DNA of 64,000 bases from Hirschia sp964352025 (GCA_964352025.1 CAYGPZ010000007.1:1-64000); one strand, 5' to 3'; counted from the first letter of the stretch, positions 9,352 to 18,181 are shown. The notes: generated from the letters alone by a model not told the origin. Translations and numbers: made by a program.

Positions 9352-10784
9352 GGCTGAAGACTCCGCCCGATAAAGAACAACATGCCCGATAAAACTATTG
9401 TCCAGATCGACAAAATCAAAATAGACAATGAGGCGCGGCTAAAGCGGACGGGATACTGATCTGGAACAAAGTGGAAATCTTTCAATACGTTCCAATTGCT
9501 TTGATCTAGTCGAGTTTTGTCGAAAGATTCTTTATCTTTATTGCGGTTTATGTCGTCTTCATATGAAAGCTTTTCTATGTGCGTCTCATTAATGGCTTGA
9601 ATAAAGTCAATTCTGAGGGCTTCAGCTTCGCGAAGAAAACGATGGTGTGTGTGTAGATCACTACCGGCTAATTTACGAGAGGCATCACTGAAGGCTAGAG
9701 TGGGTGAAAGCCAACCAAACGCATTGATAATGCTCGATTGTTTTGTTTCAGCAAGCATGCGCTCATCTGCAAATTTATTGGTAACTTCAGCGTCTCGTTT
9801 TTCGCCATAGCGAGCGACAACACCGCGCCAGTTGATTGGTAGGTCTTCTATTTTTTCGACGCCATATTCTGTAAGCGTATCGGTTTTTAATTTCTCAAAA
9901 GCTGGGTCATTAGCATTGTGCAAGTCCCCCATTGTTTTCTTTGCTTCCAATACTCTAAAGTCGGTTTCGATTTTTCCATCTATTGGAGCGACAATGGAGG
10001 CAACTCCAGTACTTAGGGAGGGGATCGCAAAACCAATTAATGCCCAACTTGCAAACAAAGACGCAAGTGCAATCGGGCGATTTGAGGTGAGCGTGGAGAT
10101 GACCAAGACAATGCATACCCAAACGGTGAGATAGAGCAAATAGGTCATCATAAATGATAAGCATGTTATCAGGCTCTCACCTGAGCCAATTGCGATCCCT
10201 AAACCGGGAATAAGGGGAAGCAGCAACAATGCAGCAACACCTAGGAGAGCTAAGCCTTTCCCAGAAATAAGAACGTTGGAAGTAATACCCTGCGCTTGTA
10301 GTTGTCCAAGTGTCGAAGCTTCTCGTTCACGCACAATAGAGCCGTGACCTAGAATAATAATCAGAAGCGGCACAAATAACTGGTATACAAAAGCGGGTGT
10401 AAGAAATGCGAGCCCTCCCATATTTGCTCCGGAAGCTCTTTCGGCAAACATAGCGGAATTTTGTCTGTGGCCTTCCAGAAATATAGATTGGCCAGTGACT
10501 GGATCTACACCAGGGTCCAGCACGGATAGTGGTGCAGGCGCGCGAAATACATAATGCCCATAATGGACCATGCGGTGCGGGTGTCTATCTGGTTGAGACT
10601 TAAAGGTGTCTTCTGCTTCAGCTTGATGAGATACACGGTGGTCTCGTTCGCTTTCCATCTGCATTGCAGTCGTCACCGAAGTCACGGCAAGTAAGATTGC
10701 AATGAATACCATGCTGATGAGAGCGAGTTTTGATCTTAGCCAATAGCGCCATTCTTCTTTGGCTATCAGAATGATTTGGCTCAT
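9348..10784 (-). CDS. ABC-2 type permease, DUF3526-like (first permease)
   Basis: This 478-aa permease has the same layout as its downstream partner. There is an N-terminal cytoplasmic stretch and helix (LALISMVFIAILLAVTSV), a large periplasmic loop (about residues 40-130), several helices (VYQLFVPLLIIILGHGSI, GLALLGVAALLLLPLIPG, YLLYLTVWVCIVLVIS), then a second soluble loop of about 180 residues and a final helix near the C-terminus. The coupling motif is VREREASTLGQLQAQGI. The start overlaps the ATPase stop by 4 bp. Such pairs act with a single NosF/CcmA-like ATPase; the substrate is unknown. Confidence 0.8.
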   Translation of the reverse strand: MSQIILIAKEEWRYWLRSKLALISMVFIAILLAVTSVTTAMQMESERDHRVSHQAEAEDTFKSQPDRHPHRMVHYGHYVFRAPAPLSVLDPGVDPVTGQSIFLEGHRQNSAMFAERASGANMGGLAFLTPAFVYQLFVPLLIIILGHGSIVREREASTLGQLQAQGITSNVLISGKGLALLGVAALLLLPLIPGLGIAIGSGESLITCLSFMMTYLLYLTVWVCIVLVISTLTSNRPIALASLFASWALIGFAIPSLSTGVASIVAPIDGKIETDFRVLEAKKTMGDLHNANDPAFEKLKTDTLTEYGVEKIEDLPINWRGVVARYGEKRDAEVTNKFADERMLAETKQSSIINAFGWLSPTLAFSDASRKLAGSDLHTHHRFLREAEALRIDFIQAINETHIEKLSYEDDINRNKDKESFDKTRLDQSNWNVLKDFHFVPDQYPVRFSRASLSILILSIWTIVLSGMLFFIGRSLQP

Positions 10785-11494
10785 GCGGGTGCTCTTTCCG
10801 CAAATGCGCGGTGAACGGCTTCGGTATCGATACGTTCACCTTTTTCAGCCGTAAATTCACCGACAAGTCTTCCTCGCCGTAACAAACCTACGCGATCAGC
10901 GACCTGACATGCACCGTAGACATCATGGGTTACCATTAAAACGATTTTGCCTTTGTCAGCTAAAGATCGGACAAGAGCATGAAATTCATCAATAGCAATT
11001 GGGTCTAATCCTGATGTGGGTTCATCTAGTAATAGAATTTCCGTATCCCGCAGTATTGCCAGTGCAATAGCCACTTTCTGGCGCATACCTTTGGAATAAC
11101 TTTTTAGCGGTTGGCTACGCGCATCAGAAATAAGAGAGACTTCATTTAAAGCGTTCTCAATTTTCGATTTGTCAGCCTTACCGCCACCCAGTTTTAGGAA
11201 ATAAGTTAGATTTTCATACGCATTTAAATGTTCATAAAGTGAAGCGGCTTCAGGTAAATACGCAATTGATTTTCGGGCCTGTGTAAGATTTGATCTTATG
11301 TCCTCCCCATCAATCTTCATGCAGCCTTCCATCGGTTTTATAAAACCAAGAAAGGTCAGCAATGTTGTCGATTTACCTGCGCCATTACCCCCCAAAAGTG
11401 CAAAAACTTCACCGCTTTCGACCGAGAAGGAAATGCCTTTCAGCACTTCCTTTCCAGATCTTTGAACATAAATGTTATCAGCGTCTAACTTCAT
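10781..11494 (-). CDS. ABC transporter ATP-binding protein
   Basis: This 237-aa cytoplasmic ATPase energises the two following permeases. Walker A is LLGGNGAGKST, Q-loop AYLPEAAS, signature KSYSKGMRQKVAIA, Walker B ILLLDEPTSGLDP, and the H-loop is MVTHD. All are complete. The RVGLLRRGRLVGEF tail is typical of the ABC-2 exporter class (CcmA/NatA/NosF type). It overlaps the next permease by 4 bp and sits 12 bp after the TonB-dependent receptor stop, so one polycistron is very likely. Confidence 0.92.
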   Translation of the reverse strand: MKLDADNIYVQRSGKEVLKGISFSVESGEVFALLGGNGAGKSTTLLTFLGFIKPMEGCMKIDGEDIRSNLTQARKSIAYLPEAASLYEHLNAYENLTYFLKLGGGKADKSKIENALNEVSLISDARSQPLKSYSKGMRQKVAIALAILRDTEILLLDEPTSGLDPIAIDEFHALVRSLADKGKIVLMVTHDVYGACQVADRVGLLRRGRLVGEFTAEKGERIDTEAVHRAFAERAPA

Positions 11495-11506
11495 GCTTTA
11501 CCTGAC

Positions 11507-13690
11507 TTAGAAACTAAAAGCAGCTGAGACGCGATAGCTACGCGGCGCGCCCGGCTGTACCCATACATTTGCGTAAGAGTTTGTGTAGAACGTTTCGTCA
11601 AAGAGATTGTCGATATCTAACCGAACGGCAAGCCCTTCTACAGGTTCAATTTCACCGAACAAACGCGCAGTTGTGTATTCTGGCAAAGTGAAATCAGATC
11701 CTGTCCAACCATTACGCTCTCCAACGTAAAGCAGGCCACCACCAAATTGAGCGTTCATGGAACCAACTGAGAAGTTCTTAGCCGCTTGTAAGCTCAGTTG
11801 ATGCTCAGGTGAGTTGATCAACGGGGAACCAGCATTAATTGTGAAACCAAAACCATCTGCATCAGCAAAATCATTTGTGAATTCAGCATCGGTATAAGCA
11901 TAAGAAACCCAAAGGCTTAGATCATTTGCGAAATCAATATTCGCATCAAATTCAAGACCTGTACTTTCTGCTTCACCCGCAGGGATGGAGAAAAAGCCAA
12001 CAGCTGTGGCCTCAGGTCTATCGTCATTTACAAGGAAATTGCTTTGTTCGACTTTGAACAGCGTCACGCCGATTGAACCATCTATAGAACTGTAAAGCTC
12101 ACCTAGGTCCGCTTTGAAACCAATTTCAGCTGACTCTGTAATGTTTGGATCAAATTGGCTGCCTTGGAAGTCCGAACCGGTTTGTTGACGATAACCTTCA
12201 CCGTAAGATGCGTAGATGCTGACACCATCATGTGCCTGGTAAACTACCCCAAACTGCGGGGAGACACGATCATCAGATGTCATAACTGTTGATGCAGGTG
12301 TTGCTAATCTATTTGTGAGGTCCTGCTCGAAATCATCAAAACGCGCACCAATCCGAATTTGAAGTTTATCAGTCAGGTCAATTTGGTCCTGAATGTAGAA
12401 ACCGTATCCGGTCAGCACTTCGTTTCGATCTGTATTTGCGCCGCCAACAGGATTGAGGTTTACACCATAAACAGGGTTGTTGAGGTTCAGCAAAAGGTGC
12501 TCTGCAATTAGGGCAGGATCCGTTAGGTCACCATCCGTAGGAAATCTAGAACGGTAACGATCAATCACAAGCGTATTGTCAAACTCATCATAGTCCGCGC
12601 CAAATATTAGACGGTGGCGCAAAGATCCTGCTTCAAATTCGCCTGATAATTCTGCGCGCAATACCAGATAGTCTGATTCAAAATCACGTGACCGGAAGAA
12701 ACGTGAAACTGTTTGACCATCTAAACGATATGTTTGACGTGAACCAAACTGAGGTTCAAACGCATCTCCTTCAAGACTGGTTTCACGATAGCCAACGCCC
12801 GCGAGGAGGCTCCAGTCTTCATTAAAGTCGTGTTGTGCTTCAAACTGATGACCTACAGCTTTTGTTTCGATTGGCACTGCTTCACCAACAAACACGTCAC
12901 GTGGTGAAAAACCAAAACCGTCCGCATAAACAACACCACGATCAAATGGTAATTCTTGGCTAGTGTACTCCAGCTCGTAAGTCACTTTTGTACTGTCGGA
13001 AATGTTCAATGTAGCTGATGGGTAAAAACCAAACTTTTCAGTTTCAACATTATTTCTGAAGCTTTCAGCATCTTCGTAGAAACCAACAAGGCGCAGACCA
13101 AAGTCCTGATTCTCGCCTATAACCGTTTGATAATCACCTTCAACGCGATACTGGTCCCAGCTCCCAACAGTCGCTTTTGCATATCCACTGGTTTCGAATA
13201 GAGGACGTTTGGTTACGAGGTTTACTGTACCACCTGGTTCACCGCGTCCAAATAGGGCAGATCGAGGTCCTTTCAATACTTCGACGGACTCGATCCCAAC
13301 AATATCACGAGGCCCACCAAAGCCGCGTCCAGCATTAAATCCGTTTACGAGAAACCCACTTGGAAGGTTTATGTCACCTGAAAATCCGCGAACTGAAAAT
13401 GCATCCCATAGTCCACCAAAATTGTTTTGACGCGCAACTGATGCTGACAAATCAAGTGCCGTACTTAAATCAAGCACACCGGCATTTCTGATCGCGTCTG
13501 CATCGATAATGGTGTCGGCTTGAGGAATTTCCAGTGTATCGAAATCACCGCGATAAGCTTGACGAATACTCGTCACAAGAACTGTATCTTGGCGAGACTC
13601 AGCTTCCGTTTGAGCATGTGCTGCCAAACTCGAAATGCCGGAAAGTGATGATGAACCTATCAATAAGGCGGCGATGGTCAGGTGTCTCAT
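11507..13690 (-). CDS. TonB-dependent siderophore-type outer-membrane receptor
   Basis: This is an outer-membrane beta-barrel for TonB-energised uptake (727 aa), with a Sec signal peptide ending near AAHAQ. The plug domain (about residues 40-165) has SVRGFSGD, VEVLKGPRSALFGRGEPGGTVN and NLVTKRP, the hallmark of siderophore receptors. The barrel ends VSAAFSF with the obligate terminal Phe. RBS AAAGGA lies 8 nt before the ATG. It is the promoter-proximal gene of an operon with an ABC ATPase and two ABC-2 permeases rather than with a classical binding-protein importer. No clear Fur box was recognised upstream. The substrate is unknown; iron-siderophore is the default guess. Confidence 0.9.
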   Translation of the reverse strand: MRHLTIAALLIGSSSLSGISSLAAHAQTEAESRQDTVLVTSIRQAYRGDFDTLEIPQADTIIDADAIRNAGVLDLSTALDLSASVARQNNFGGLWDAFSVRGFSGDINLPSGFLVNGFNAGRGFGGPRDIVGIESVEVLKGPRSALFGRGEPGGTVNLVTKRPLFETSGYAKATVGSWDQYRVEGDYQTVIGENQDFGLRLVGFYEDAESFRNNVETEKFGFYPSATLNISDSTKVTYELEYTSQELPFDRGVVYADGFGFSPRDVFVGEAVPIETKAVGHQFEAQHDFNEDWSLLAGVGYRETSLEGDAFEPQFGSRQTYRLDGQTVSRFFRSRDFESDYLVLRAELSGEFEAGSLRHRLIFGADYDEFDNTLVIDRYRSRFPTDGDLTDPALIAEHLLLNLNNPVYGVNLNPVGGANTDRNEVLTGYGFYIQDQIDLTDKLQIRIGARFDDFEQDLTNRLATPASTVMTSDDRVSPQFGVVYQAHDGVSIYASYGEGYRQQTGSDFQGSQFDPNITESAEIGFKADLGELYSSIDGSIGVTLFKVEQSNFLVNDDRPEATAVGFFSIPAGEAESTGLEFDANIDFANDLSLWVSYAYTDAEFTNDFADADGFGFTINAGSPLINSPEHQLSLQAAKNFSVGSMNAQFGGGLLYVGERNGWTGSDFTLPEYTTARLFGEIEPVEGLAVRLDIDNLFDETFYTNSYANVWVQPGAPRSYRVSAAFSF

Positions 13691-13976
13691 TGCTTTATCC
13701 TTTAGCCAAGAAACGTACTACTCGATTTCGCACCAATCCGTTTTCTCAGAAGGATTTTCTGCGATGTTATAATGTAACGTTTTCTGAATACCTTAATCTA
13801 GTCCGAGTCAATGAGACTTTTAGTAGTAATTGGTTTGATTTTAGAGCAAATCGAAGTGTGGCTTAGAAGGTCGTAATATCTGACCAAGCATTTCCAGCGA
13901 ACAAGAGCGTCAGAAATTTGCATGGCCTCCCATACATCGTCGAAATTTTACGGCGAATGAAAGTGGGAGATCATCA

Positions 13977-14621
13977 ATGGAAAACCAGCACATTCATCAC
14001 TCACGTAAAAATCAAGCTGAGGATTTAAAATCACCACATTTGGGAAGACTAACTGGTCAAAAGCCAGCACTAAAAATGAAAGAGGTTTGGGCAATCCGAA
14101 CTCGTCTTGAAATGGAAAATGATTCAAGAAACTTAGCATTATTCAATCTTGCATTAGATAGTAAACTTAGAGGCTGCGATCTGGTGCAGCTCAAAGTTGG
14201 TGATATTGCGTCAGGCAGTGAAGTCAGAGAGCGGGCTACAATTATCCAGAAGAAAACAGGTCGCCCCGTTATTTTTGAGATTACGGAAAATACGCGAAAG
14301 TCTATCAAAGGTGTTTTGAGCGAATATTGCTTGCAAGCGGATGACTATCTATTCCAAAGTCGCCTTTGTACATCTGAACGGCTATCGACCCGGCAATATG
14401 CGCGTATAGTCAGGCAATGGGTTGGATCAATTGGGCTTAACCCTGCAACCTATGGAACTCATTCTCTAAGGCGCACAAAGGCAGCACTTATATATCGAAA
14501 AACTGGTAATTTAAGAGCTGTCCAATTGCTGCTTGGCCACACAAAATTGGAAAGCACAGTTCGCTATCTTGGTGTTGATGTGGACGATGCCTTGGAAATT
14601 TCATCAGGAATAGATTTGTAA
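13977..14621 (+). CDS. Short tyrosine recombinase (phage-integrase family)
   Basis: This 214-aa site-specific recombinase consists almost only of the catalytic domain; the N-terminal SAM-like core-binding domain of XerC/D or phage integrases is missing or reduced to about 40 residues. The catalytic set looks complete: Arg in DSKLRGCDLVQLK, Lys in IIQKKTGRP, H-x-x-R in THSLRRTKAALIY, His in LLLGHTKLES and nucleophile Tyr in TVRYLGVD. No excisionase, transposase, phage gene or flanking direct repeat was seen nearby. Small solo integrases of this kind are common on alphaproteobacterial chromosomes and plasmids; the target is unknown. An imperfect hairpin follows the stop codon. Confidence 0.85.
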   Translation: MENQHIHHSRKNQAEDLKSPHLGRLTGQKPALKMKEVWAIRTRLEMENDSRNLALFNLALDSKLRGCDLVQLKVGDIASGSEVRERATIIQKKTGRPVIFEITENTRKSIKGVLSEYCLQADDYLFQSRLCTSERLSTRQYARIVRQWVGSIGLNPATYGTHSLRRTKAALIYRKTGNLRAVQLLLGHTKLESTVRYLGVDVDDALEISSGIDL

Positions 14622-14639
14622 AATCGGCTAAAAACTATG

Positions 14640-14672
14640 AAACCAGATGCATTGCGTTCATGTGTCTGGTTT
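14640..14672 (+). other. Imperfect 12-bp hairpin after the recombinase gene
   Basis: The bases 14640-14651 (AAACCAGATGCA) pair with 14661-14672 (TGTGTCTGGTTT) through two G-T wobbles, with a 9-nt loop. It starts 18 bases after the stop codon. There is no T-run, so it is a weak terminator at best; a recombination-site role cannot be shown from one copy. Confidence 0.4.
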
Positions 14673-14872
14673 ATGGTCCACAATTGCCTGATAGGTAGAT
14701 TAAGCTTGGAGGCAACTTAGGGCCACAAATACCCAGATGAACGGGGCTAGAGCCTCTACCCGCTTCATCACAATCTCATCACATCTTTGGATCCTCCCTT
14801 CACAACTCGCCGCATCAGCAGCATACTTGGTTGAATAATCAGCAGAATACAAACTCTATAAGGAATATGACG

Positions 14873-15361
14873 ATGAGACATTTTCTAGTAGGTATCGTAG
14901 GCGCTTTCTCCATTGGAGTATTAAGCCCAGTCTCTTCTGCTCAAGAAGTGAATATCAGATTTGCAGAAGATCTTCAGGAAGAGTTCGCGGAGACTTATGG
15001 TGAGCGCGAAAAAGTGATCTTGGAAACCGAACTTCGAAAACGTATTTTAAAAGCGGTCGAAAAAGACGGACTACAACTTTCTCGGATTGACGTCATCGTT
15101 GAAGATGCAAGCCCGAACCACCCCACAAGAGAGCAAGCATCCCAGACAATCGGATTAGACCAATTTAGAAGCGTTTCCATTGGCGGTGCAAAAATCACCG
15201 GAGAAAGTTTCGATCTGGATGGCAATCTTGTGACTGCTACTAGCTCGAAGCTATATTCTCATTCTATCCGCGATGCGCGATATGCCACGACGTGGAGTGA
15301 TGCCAAACGCGCTTTCTCTCGCTTCTCCCGTAAAATGAGTAAAGACGTCCAAAACAGCTAG
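14873..15361 (+). CDS. Exported protein of unknown function
   Basis: This 162-aa protein has a Sec signal peptide (MRHFLVGIVGAFSIGVLS, cleavage likely after SSAQ). The mature part is an alpha/beta domain starting VNIRFAEDLQEEFAETYG, with a central strand-rich segment (RIDVIVEDASPNH, RSVSIGGAKITGESFD) and a C-terminal helix containing TTWSDAKRAFSRFSRKM. That tail and the lipid-free periplasmic layout are seen in several uncharacterised alphaproteobacterial proteins, but I cannot name the family. ATG 14873 has AAGGA at the right distance. It ends in a strong terminator and is probably monocistronic. A cysteine-free mature sequence suggests a simple soluble periplasmic role. Confidence 0.65.
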   Translation: MRHFLVGIVGAFSIGVLSPVSSAQEVNIRFAEDLQEEFAETYGEREKVILETELRKRILKAVEKDGLQLSRIDVIVEDASPNHPTREQASQTIGLDQFRSVSIGGAKITGESFDLDGNLVTATSSKLYSHSIRDARYATTWSDAKRAFSRFSRKMSKDVQNS

Positions 15362-15384
15362 CTCCAAAAAACGACTTTATATGC

Positions 15385-15420
15385 AAATCCGTCCATTTAA
15401 ACCGTGGACGGATTTTTTTT
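15385..15420 (+). terminator. Rho-independent terminator
   Basis: An 11-bp stem AAATCCGTCCA (15385-15395) with TGGACGGATTT (15405-15415), a 9-nt loop, is followed by T's. It ends the exported-protein transcript and insulates the AHL synthase gene. Confidence 0.93.
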
Positions 15421-15529
15421 GCTCATTTTTCTATCACAACCACAAATACAATCATAAGTATAAAATATGTATTGATTATCTTATTTTGCTCGCATAGGTT
15501 GCATTTATTAACCCTGAGGGAGAAATGCA

Positions 15530-16447
15530 ATGATCCATGTCGTCACCGGAGAAAACCAACACCTATACGGACCTCAACTCGATGAAATGTTCAAAATGCG
15601 AGACGAATATTTCGTGCAAGCACAAGGTTGGGATGCATTGGAGAGCGTTAATGGACGCGAGACAGATGAGTTTGACGACGGTGATGTGGTTTATCTTCTA
15701 AACCTAGATTGTGACGGGCGTGTTGCTTCGGCTTACCGCTTAAACCCCTCGACTGGCCCTAACCTTCTTGCCGATAAACTATCTGATTATGTCGACGGCA
15801 CACCACCAGCTGATGAATCAATATGGGATTTGACGCGGTGGATCATGGCGACGCGCTATCGCCGATCTGCCAATTATGAAATTGCCATCAAAATCGCTCG
15901 TGAAACAATAATTGGCGTTCAGGAGTTTGCTGTCTCACGCGGCATTACAAAGCTCACCACTGTCTGTGATCCAAGCTTTGTTGAACGCATGGCGCGCGTG
16001 AATATGAAGTATGAACCGCTAGGTCCACCAATAGAATATGATGGCGGTAAAGGCGTTGCTCAAGCATTGCTACTAGAAGCAGGACCAACAGCTCTCGCCC
16101 GTGCGCGTGATGCGGTTGGTATGCAGGAAAAACAGCTTTTTGAAATCAAACCAAAACCGTTTTATCTCGATCCAACGCAGATTGAAAATGAAGCGGCTCA
16201 AGAACTTGCCACTGCCCGCATGAAGCTGATGAAGAAAGCGAATGCGCAGGCAATTGTGCAATCGCTGGCTGATGAGATGTCGCGGCGCGCCAGTCAGGAC
16301 CCGGCCAGTGCAATAGCGTTGATTCATGCGTTTAATGATCAACTGCATGAACGTTTACACGCAGCTTCGATAACGGAGTATGAGGCCGTCAGTCCGCCAT
16401 TGGTTCAGGCCAATGACACGATTGTCGATATAGGGAAAACCGCATAA
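15530..16447 (+). CDS. LuxI-family N-acyl-homoserine-lactone synthase with C-terminal extension
   Basis: It makes an AHL quorum-sensing signal from S-adenosylmethionine and an acyl-ACP or acyl-CoA. The first 200 residues carry the LuxI set at the canonical positions: Arg24, Phe28, Trp34, Glu44, Asp46, Asp49 and Arg70. In the fourth block, WDLTRW, Asp100 replaces the usual Glu while Arg103 is kept. LuxI proteins are normally 190-230 aa; this one is 305 aa because of an extra, largely helical and charged tail of about 100 residues (EIKPKPFYLD onward). RBS GAGGGAG precedes the ATG. No luxR gene lies next to it, so the receptor must be elsewhere. The substrate chain cannot be predicted. Confidence 0.85.
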   Translation: MIHVVTGENQHLYGPQLDEMFKMRDEYFVQAQGWDALESVNGRETDEFDDGDVVYLLNLDCDGRVASAYRLNPSTGPNLLADKLSDYVDGTPPADESIWDLTRWIMATRYRRSANYEIAIKIARETIIGVQEFAVSRGITKLTTVCDPSFVERMARVNMKYEPLGPPIEYDGGKGVAQALLLEAGPTALARARDAVGMQEKQLFEIKPKPFYLDPTQIENEAAQELATARMKLMKKANAQAIVQSLADEMSRRASQDPASAIALIHAFNDQLHERLHAASITEYEAVSPPLVQANDTIVDIGKTA

Positions 16448-16463
16448 ATCGGCGCAAACAAAA

Positions 16464-16493
16464 AAGGCACCAAGCGTCATGCTCTGGTGCCTT
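16464..16493 (-). terminator. Terminator between convergent genes
   Basis: AAGGCACCA (16464-16472) pairs with TGGTGCCTT (16485-16493), with a small inner AGC/GCT pairing. On the minus strand it is followed by TTTTTTGTTT, a good U-tract for the DUF3297 gene. On the plus strand the T-run is poor, so any effect on the AHL synthase transcript is weaker. Confidence 0.85.
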
Positions 16494-16511
16494 CATCTTA
16501 TGTGAAGTGAG

Positions 16512-16754
16512 CTATTCGCCAGACTGGAAATAGGCTTCGACTTCGCCACTTAGCTTCATCTGCATGGGACGACCTTTACGGTCCAGCGTTTTGGGCAAGG
16601 ACACTTTGATCCAACCTTCAGAGATACAATATTCTTCAACATTGCTCTTCTCCTGCCCTTTAAAACGGATACCGACACTTTTTTGAATGACATCGGGATC
16701 AAAATGCTCAGAACGAGGATCAAGGGAAAGGCGGTCTGGAGGTGTATCACTCAT
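16512..16754 (-). CDS. DUF3297 family protein
   Basis: This small cytosolic protein of 80 aa matches the DUF3297 family along its whole length: MSDTPPDRLSLDPRSEHF, GIRFKGQEKSNVEEYCISEG, TLDRKGRPMQMKLSGEVE. Length and both ends agree with what I know of this proteobacterial family, whose function is unknown. It is convergent to the AHL synthase with a terminator between. Confidence 0.88.
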   Translation of the reverse strand: MSDTPPDRLSLDPRSEHFDPDVIQKSVGIRFKGQEKSNVEEYCISEGWIKVSLPKTLDRKGRPMQMKLSGEVEAYFQSGE

Positions 16755-16980
16755 AGCAAAATCTCTTCTCTATTGACGATGCCAACATGGGGCCACCCTT
16801 GTCAGCAATGTCCTAAGGTCTCTTCAGCAGAACACATCCTGCCAAAGCGTTTTTTGCTATGTCTCTTGTTTTGCCTCCACTGGCAAGCTTTTGAGCGAAT
16901 GAATCAGATTTTTCGTCCAAGTTCCGCCCTGCAAGCTATAAGGATTCAGCCAGCTTTATCGGGTCCATCTAAACGAATGC

Positions 16981-17454
16981 CTATGAAAACTGACGCCCAA
17001 CAATCTGCGCGACTGTGTGAGATGAGACTGGTGCACCTTGCATTTCCCATACTTCATACTCGGTGTCACATTCAGAGCCGAGTGTTTTCGTGCCGACTAA
17101 TTGCACGACGCTGCGGTTAAATGCACCCAAGGATAACGTCACAAACGGCATTTCCGCGACGTGGGATTCTTCCGTCTTCACATTCTTGATCAAGCCTTCA
17201 ACATGGCCATGCACAACCATAGCGCCGTTGTGACGTTCCACGCGTGTCACCACGAAGAAACCGTTCGCTACATTGCTACCAGCTAGCGTCCACACCTGAC
17301 CGGCTTTGGCGCTTGTCGAAGATAGAACTTCAGGCGCATCCGTCACGACGCTAGGCTGAATGTTCGCGTCGGCTGTGCCCACCTTTTCATCCAACATGAA
17401 TGGCAGTGCCAACATCGCACCTAATAAAGCTATAACTATCAAAGAACGTTTCAT
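16981..17454 (-). CDS. Hypothetical membrane-anchored or exported protein
   Basis: This 157-aa protein has an N-terminal hydrophobic segment (RSLIVIALLGAMLALPFML) that could be a signal peptide or anchor. The rest is predicted periplasmic and beta-rich (AGQVWTLAGSNVANGFFVVTRVE, NGAMVVHGHVEGL, FVTLSLGAFNRSVVQLVG), ending with a CDTEYEVW stretch. I do not recognise a family. An AAAGGGG ribosome binding site lies just upstream of the ATG. Neighbours are DUF3297 downstream and the HTH protein upstream, both on the same strand, with gaps of over 100 bp. Confidence 0.6.
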   Translation of the reverse strand: MKRSLIVIALLGAMLALPFMLDEKVGTADANIQPSVVTDAPEVLSSTSAKAGQVWTLAGSNVANGFFVVTRVERHNGAMVVHGHVEGLIKNVKTEESHVAEMPFVTLSLGAFNRSVVQLVGTKTLGSECDTEYEVWEMQGAPVSSHTVAQIVGRQFS

Positions 17455-17575
17455 TTTGGCCCCTTTGGTCTTTTTTCGTCATGTCCTGACTTTTCTAACC
17501 AAATCGGTGCATAAAGCGGGCCAACTTACCCTTGTCGCTAGAATTAACTACGCAAAGAAGTGTATTTCTCAGATT

Positions 17576-18181
17576 TCACCCCCTACAGGCGACCTTTTCA
17601 AACAGTTCGCGTCCACCATTCTCCATCACATAATTGGCGTAATATTCCTTGATGTATTCCTCGCCTGTGATGTCCTCTAAACGCTTAAACAAGATATCGC
17701 GCAATTCCTCCACCTCCTCTCTGCTTTGTTTGGGCGGAGCCTCAGGCTCGAGTGACACACCCAGACGTTTCAGCCCTTCGGCCAGTTTCACAAAGCGCTC
17801 CGCCAAACGCACCTGCGCATCGGCCAGCCCCACTTCGCCAATCAATTGATAACGCGCGGCCAACTGCCCTGCCTTTTGCGCCGCCAGACGCAAATCTGAT
17901 ATGTCGGACGTCTCGGGCAAAGCCTCTGCGCGCGCTTTGGCATCCATGTGATCCTCAGCCTGCGTGTGATGGGATGGCGGTGTCATAGCGTTAGAGCGTT
18001 CGGTGGCGATATCCGCACAGCGAAACCCGCCCTCCTTGGCCCAACGATGCAAGGTCGAGACGGATATACCCAAATCCACATAAATGCAGGCCACGGCTTC
18101 GCCGGCCCGCATACGCCGCTCAGCCTCACGCTTCATCGCCGCGCGCTCGTCCCCCGATATGTCTCGCCAGTGTTTTGTCAT
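17576..18181 (-). CDS. Helix-turn-helix protein, phage-terminase-small-subunit-like N-terminus
   Basis: This 201-aa protein has an N-terminal segment (RRMRAGEAVACIYVDLGISVSTLHRWAKEGGF in outline, residues about 22-54) that reads as a homeodomain-like helix-turn-helix of the type used by transposase and terminase small subunits. A long charged helical middle (QKAGQLAARYQL, AERFVKLAEGLKRL) suggests a coiled coil. The tail repeats RDILFKRLEDITGEEYIKEYY. One 60-base line I counted inside the gene is 62% GC, against 32-33% for lines just to its right, so it may be imported DNA. No large terminase or other phage gene is adjacent. A regulator is equally possible. Confidence 0.55.
   Translation of the reverse strand: MTKHWRDISGDERAAMKREAERRMRAGEAVACIYVDLGISVSTLHRWAKEGGFRCADIATERSNAMTPPSHHTQAEDHMDAKARAEALPETSDISDLRLAAQKAGQLAARYQLIGEVGLADAQVRLAERFVKLAEGLKRLGVSLEPEAPPKQSREEVEELRDILFKRLEDITGEEYIKEYYANYVMENGGRELFEKVACRG

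Noticed and set aside
13691..13976. A Fur box upstream of the TonB-dependent receptor.
   Set aside because: No sequence close to the 19-bp Fur consensus was found; the AATGTAACGTT stretch is not symmetric.
14640..14672. The hairpin after the recombinase as an integron attC-like site.
   Set aside because: A single copy, no core-site sequence and no cassette array.
15421..15529. A lux box in front of the AHL synthase gene.
   Set aside because: Only AT-rich sequence with weak AATAC/GTATT symmetry; no 18-20 bp dyad of the expected form.
16683..17120. A plus-strand open frame of 145 codons.
   Set aside because: It overlaps the DUF3297 start and the end of the next minus-strand gene, is rich in Cys/His/Arg in a non-protein-like way, and has no ribosome binding site.
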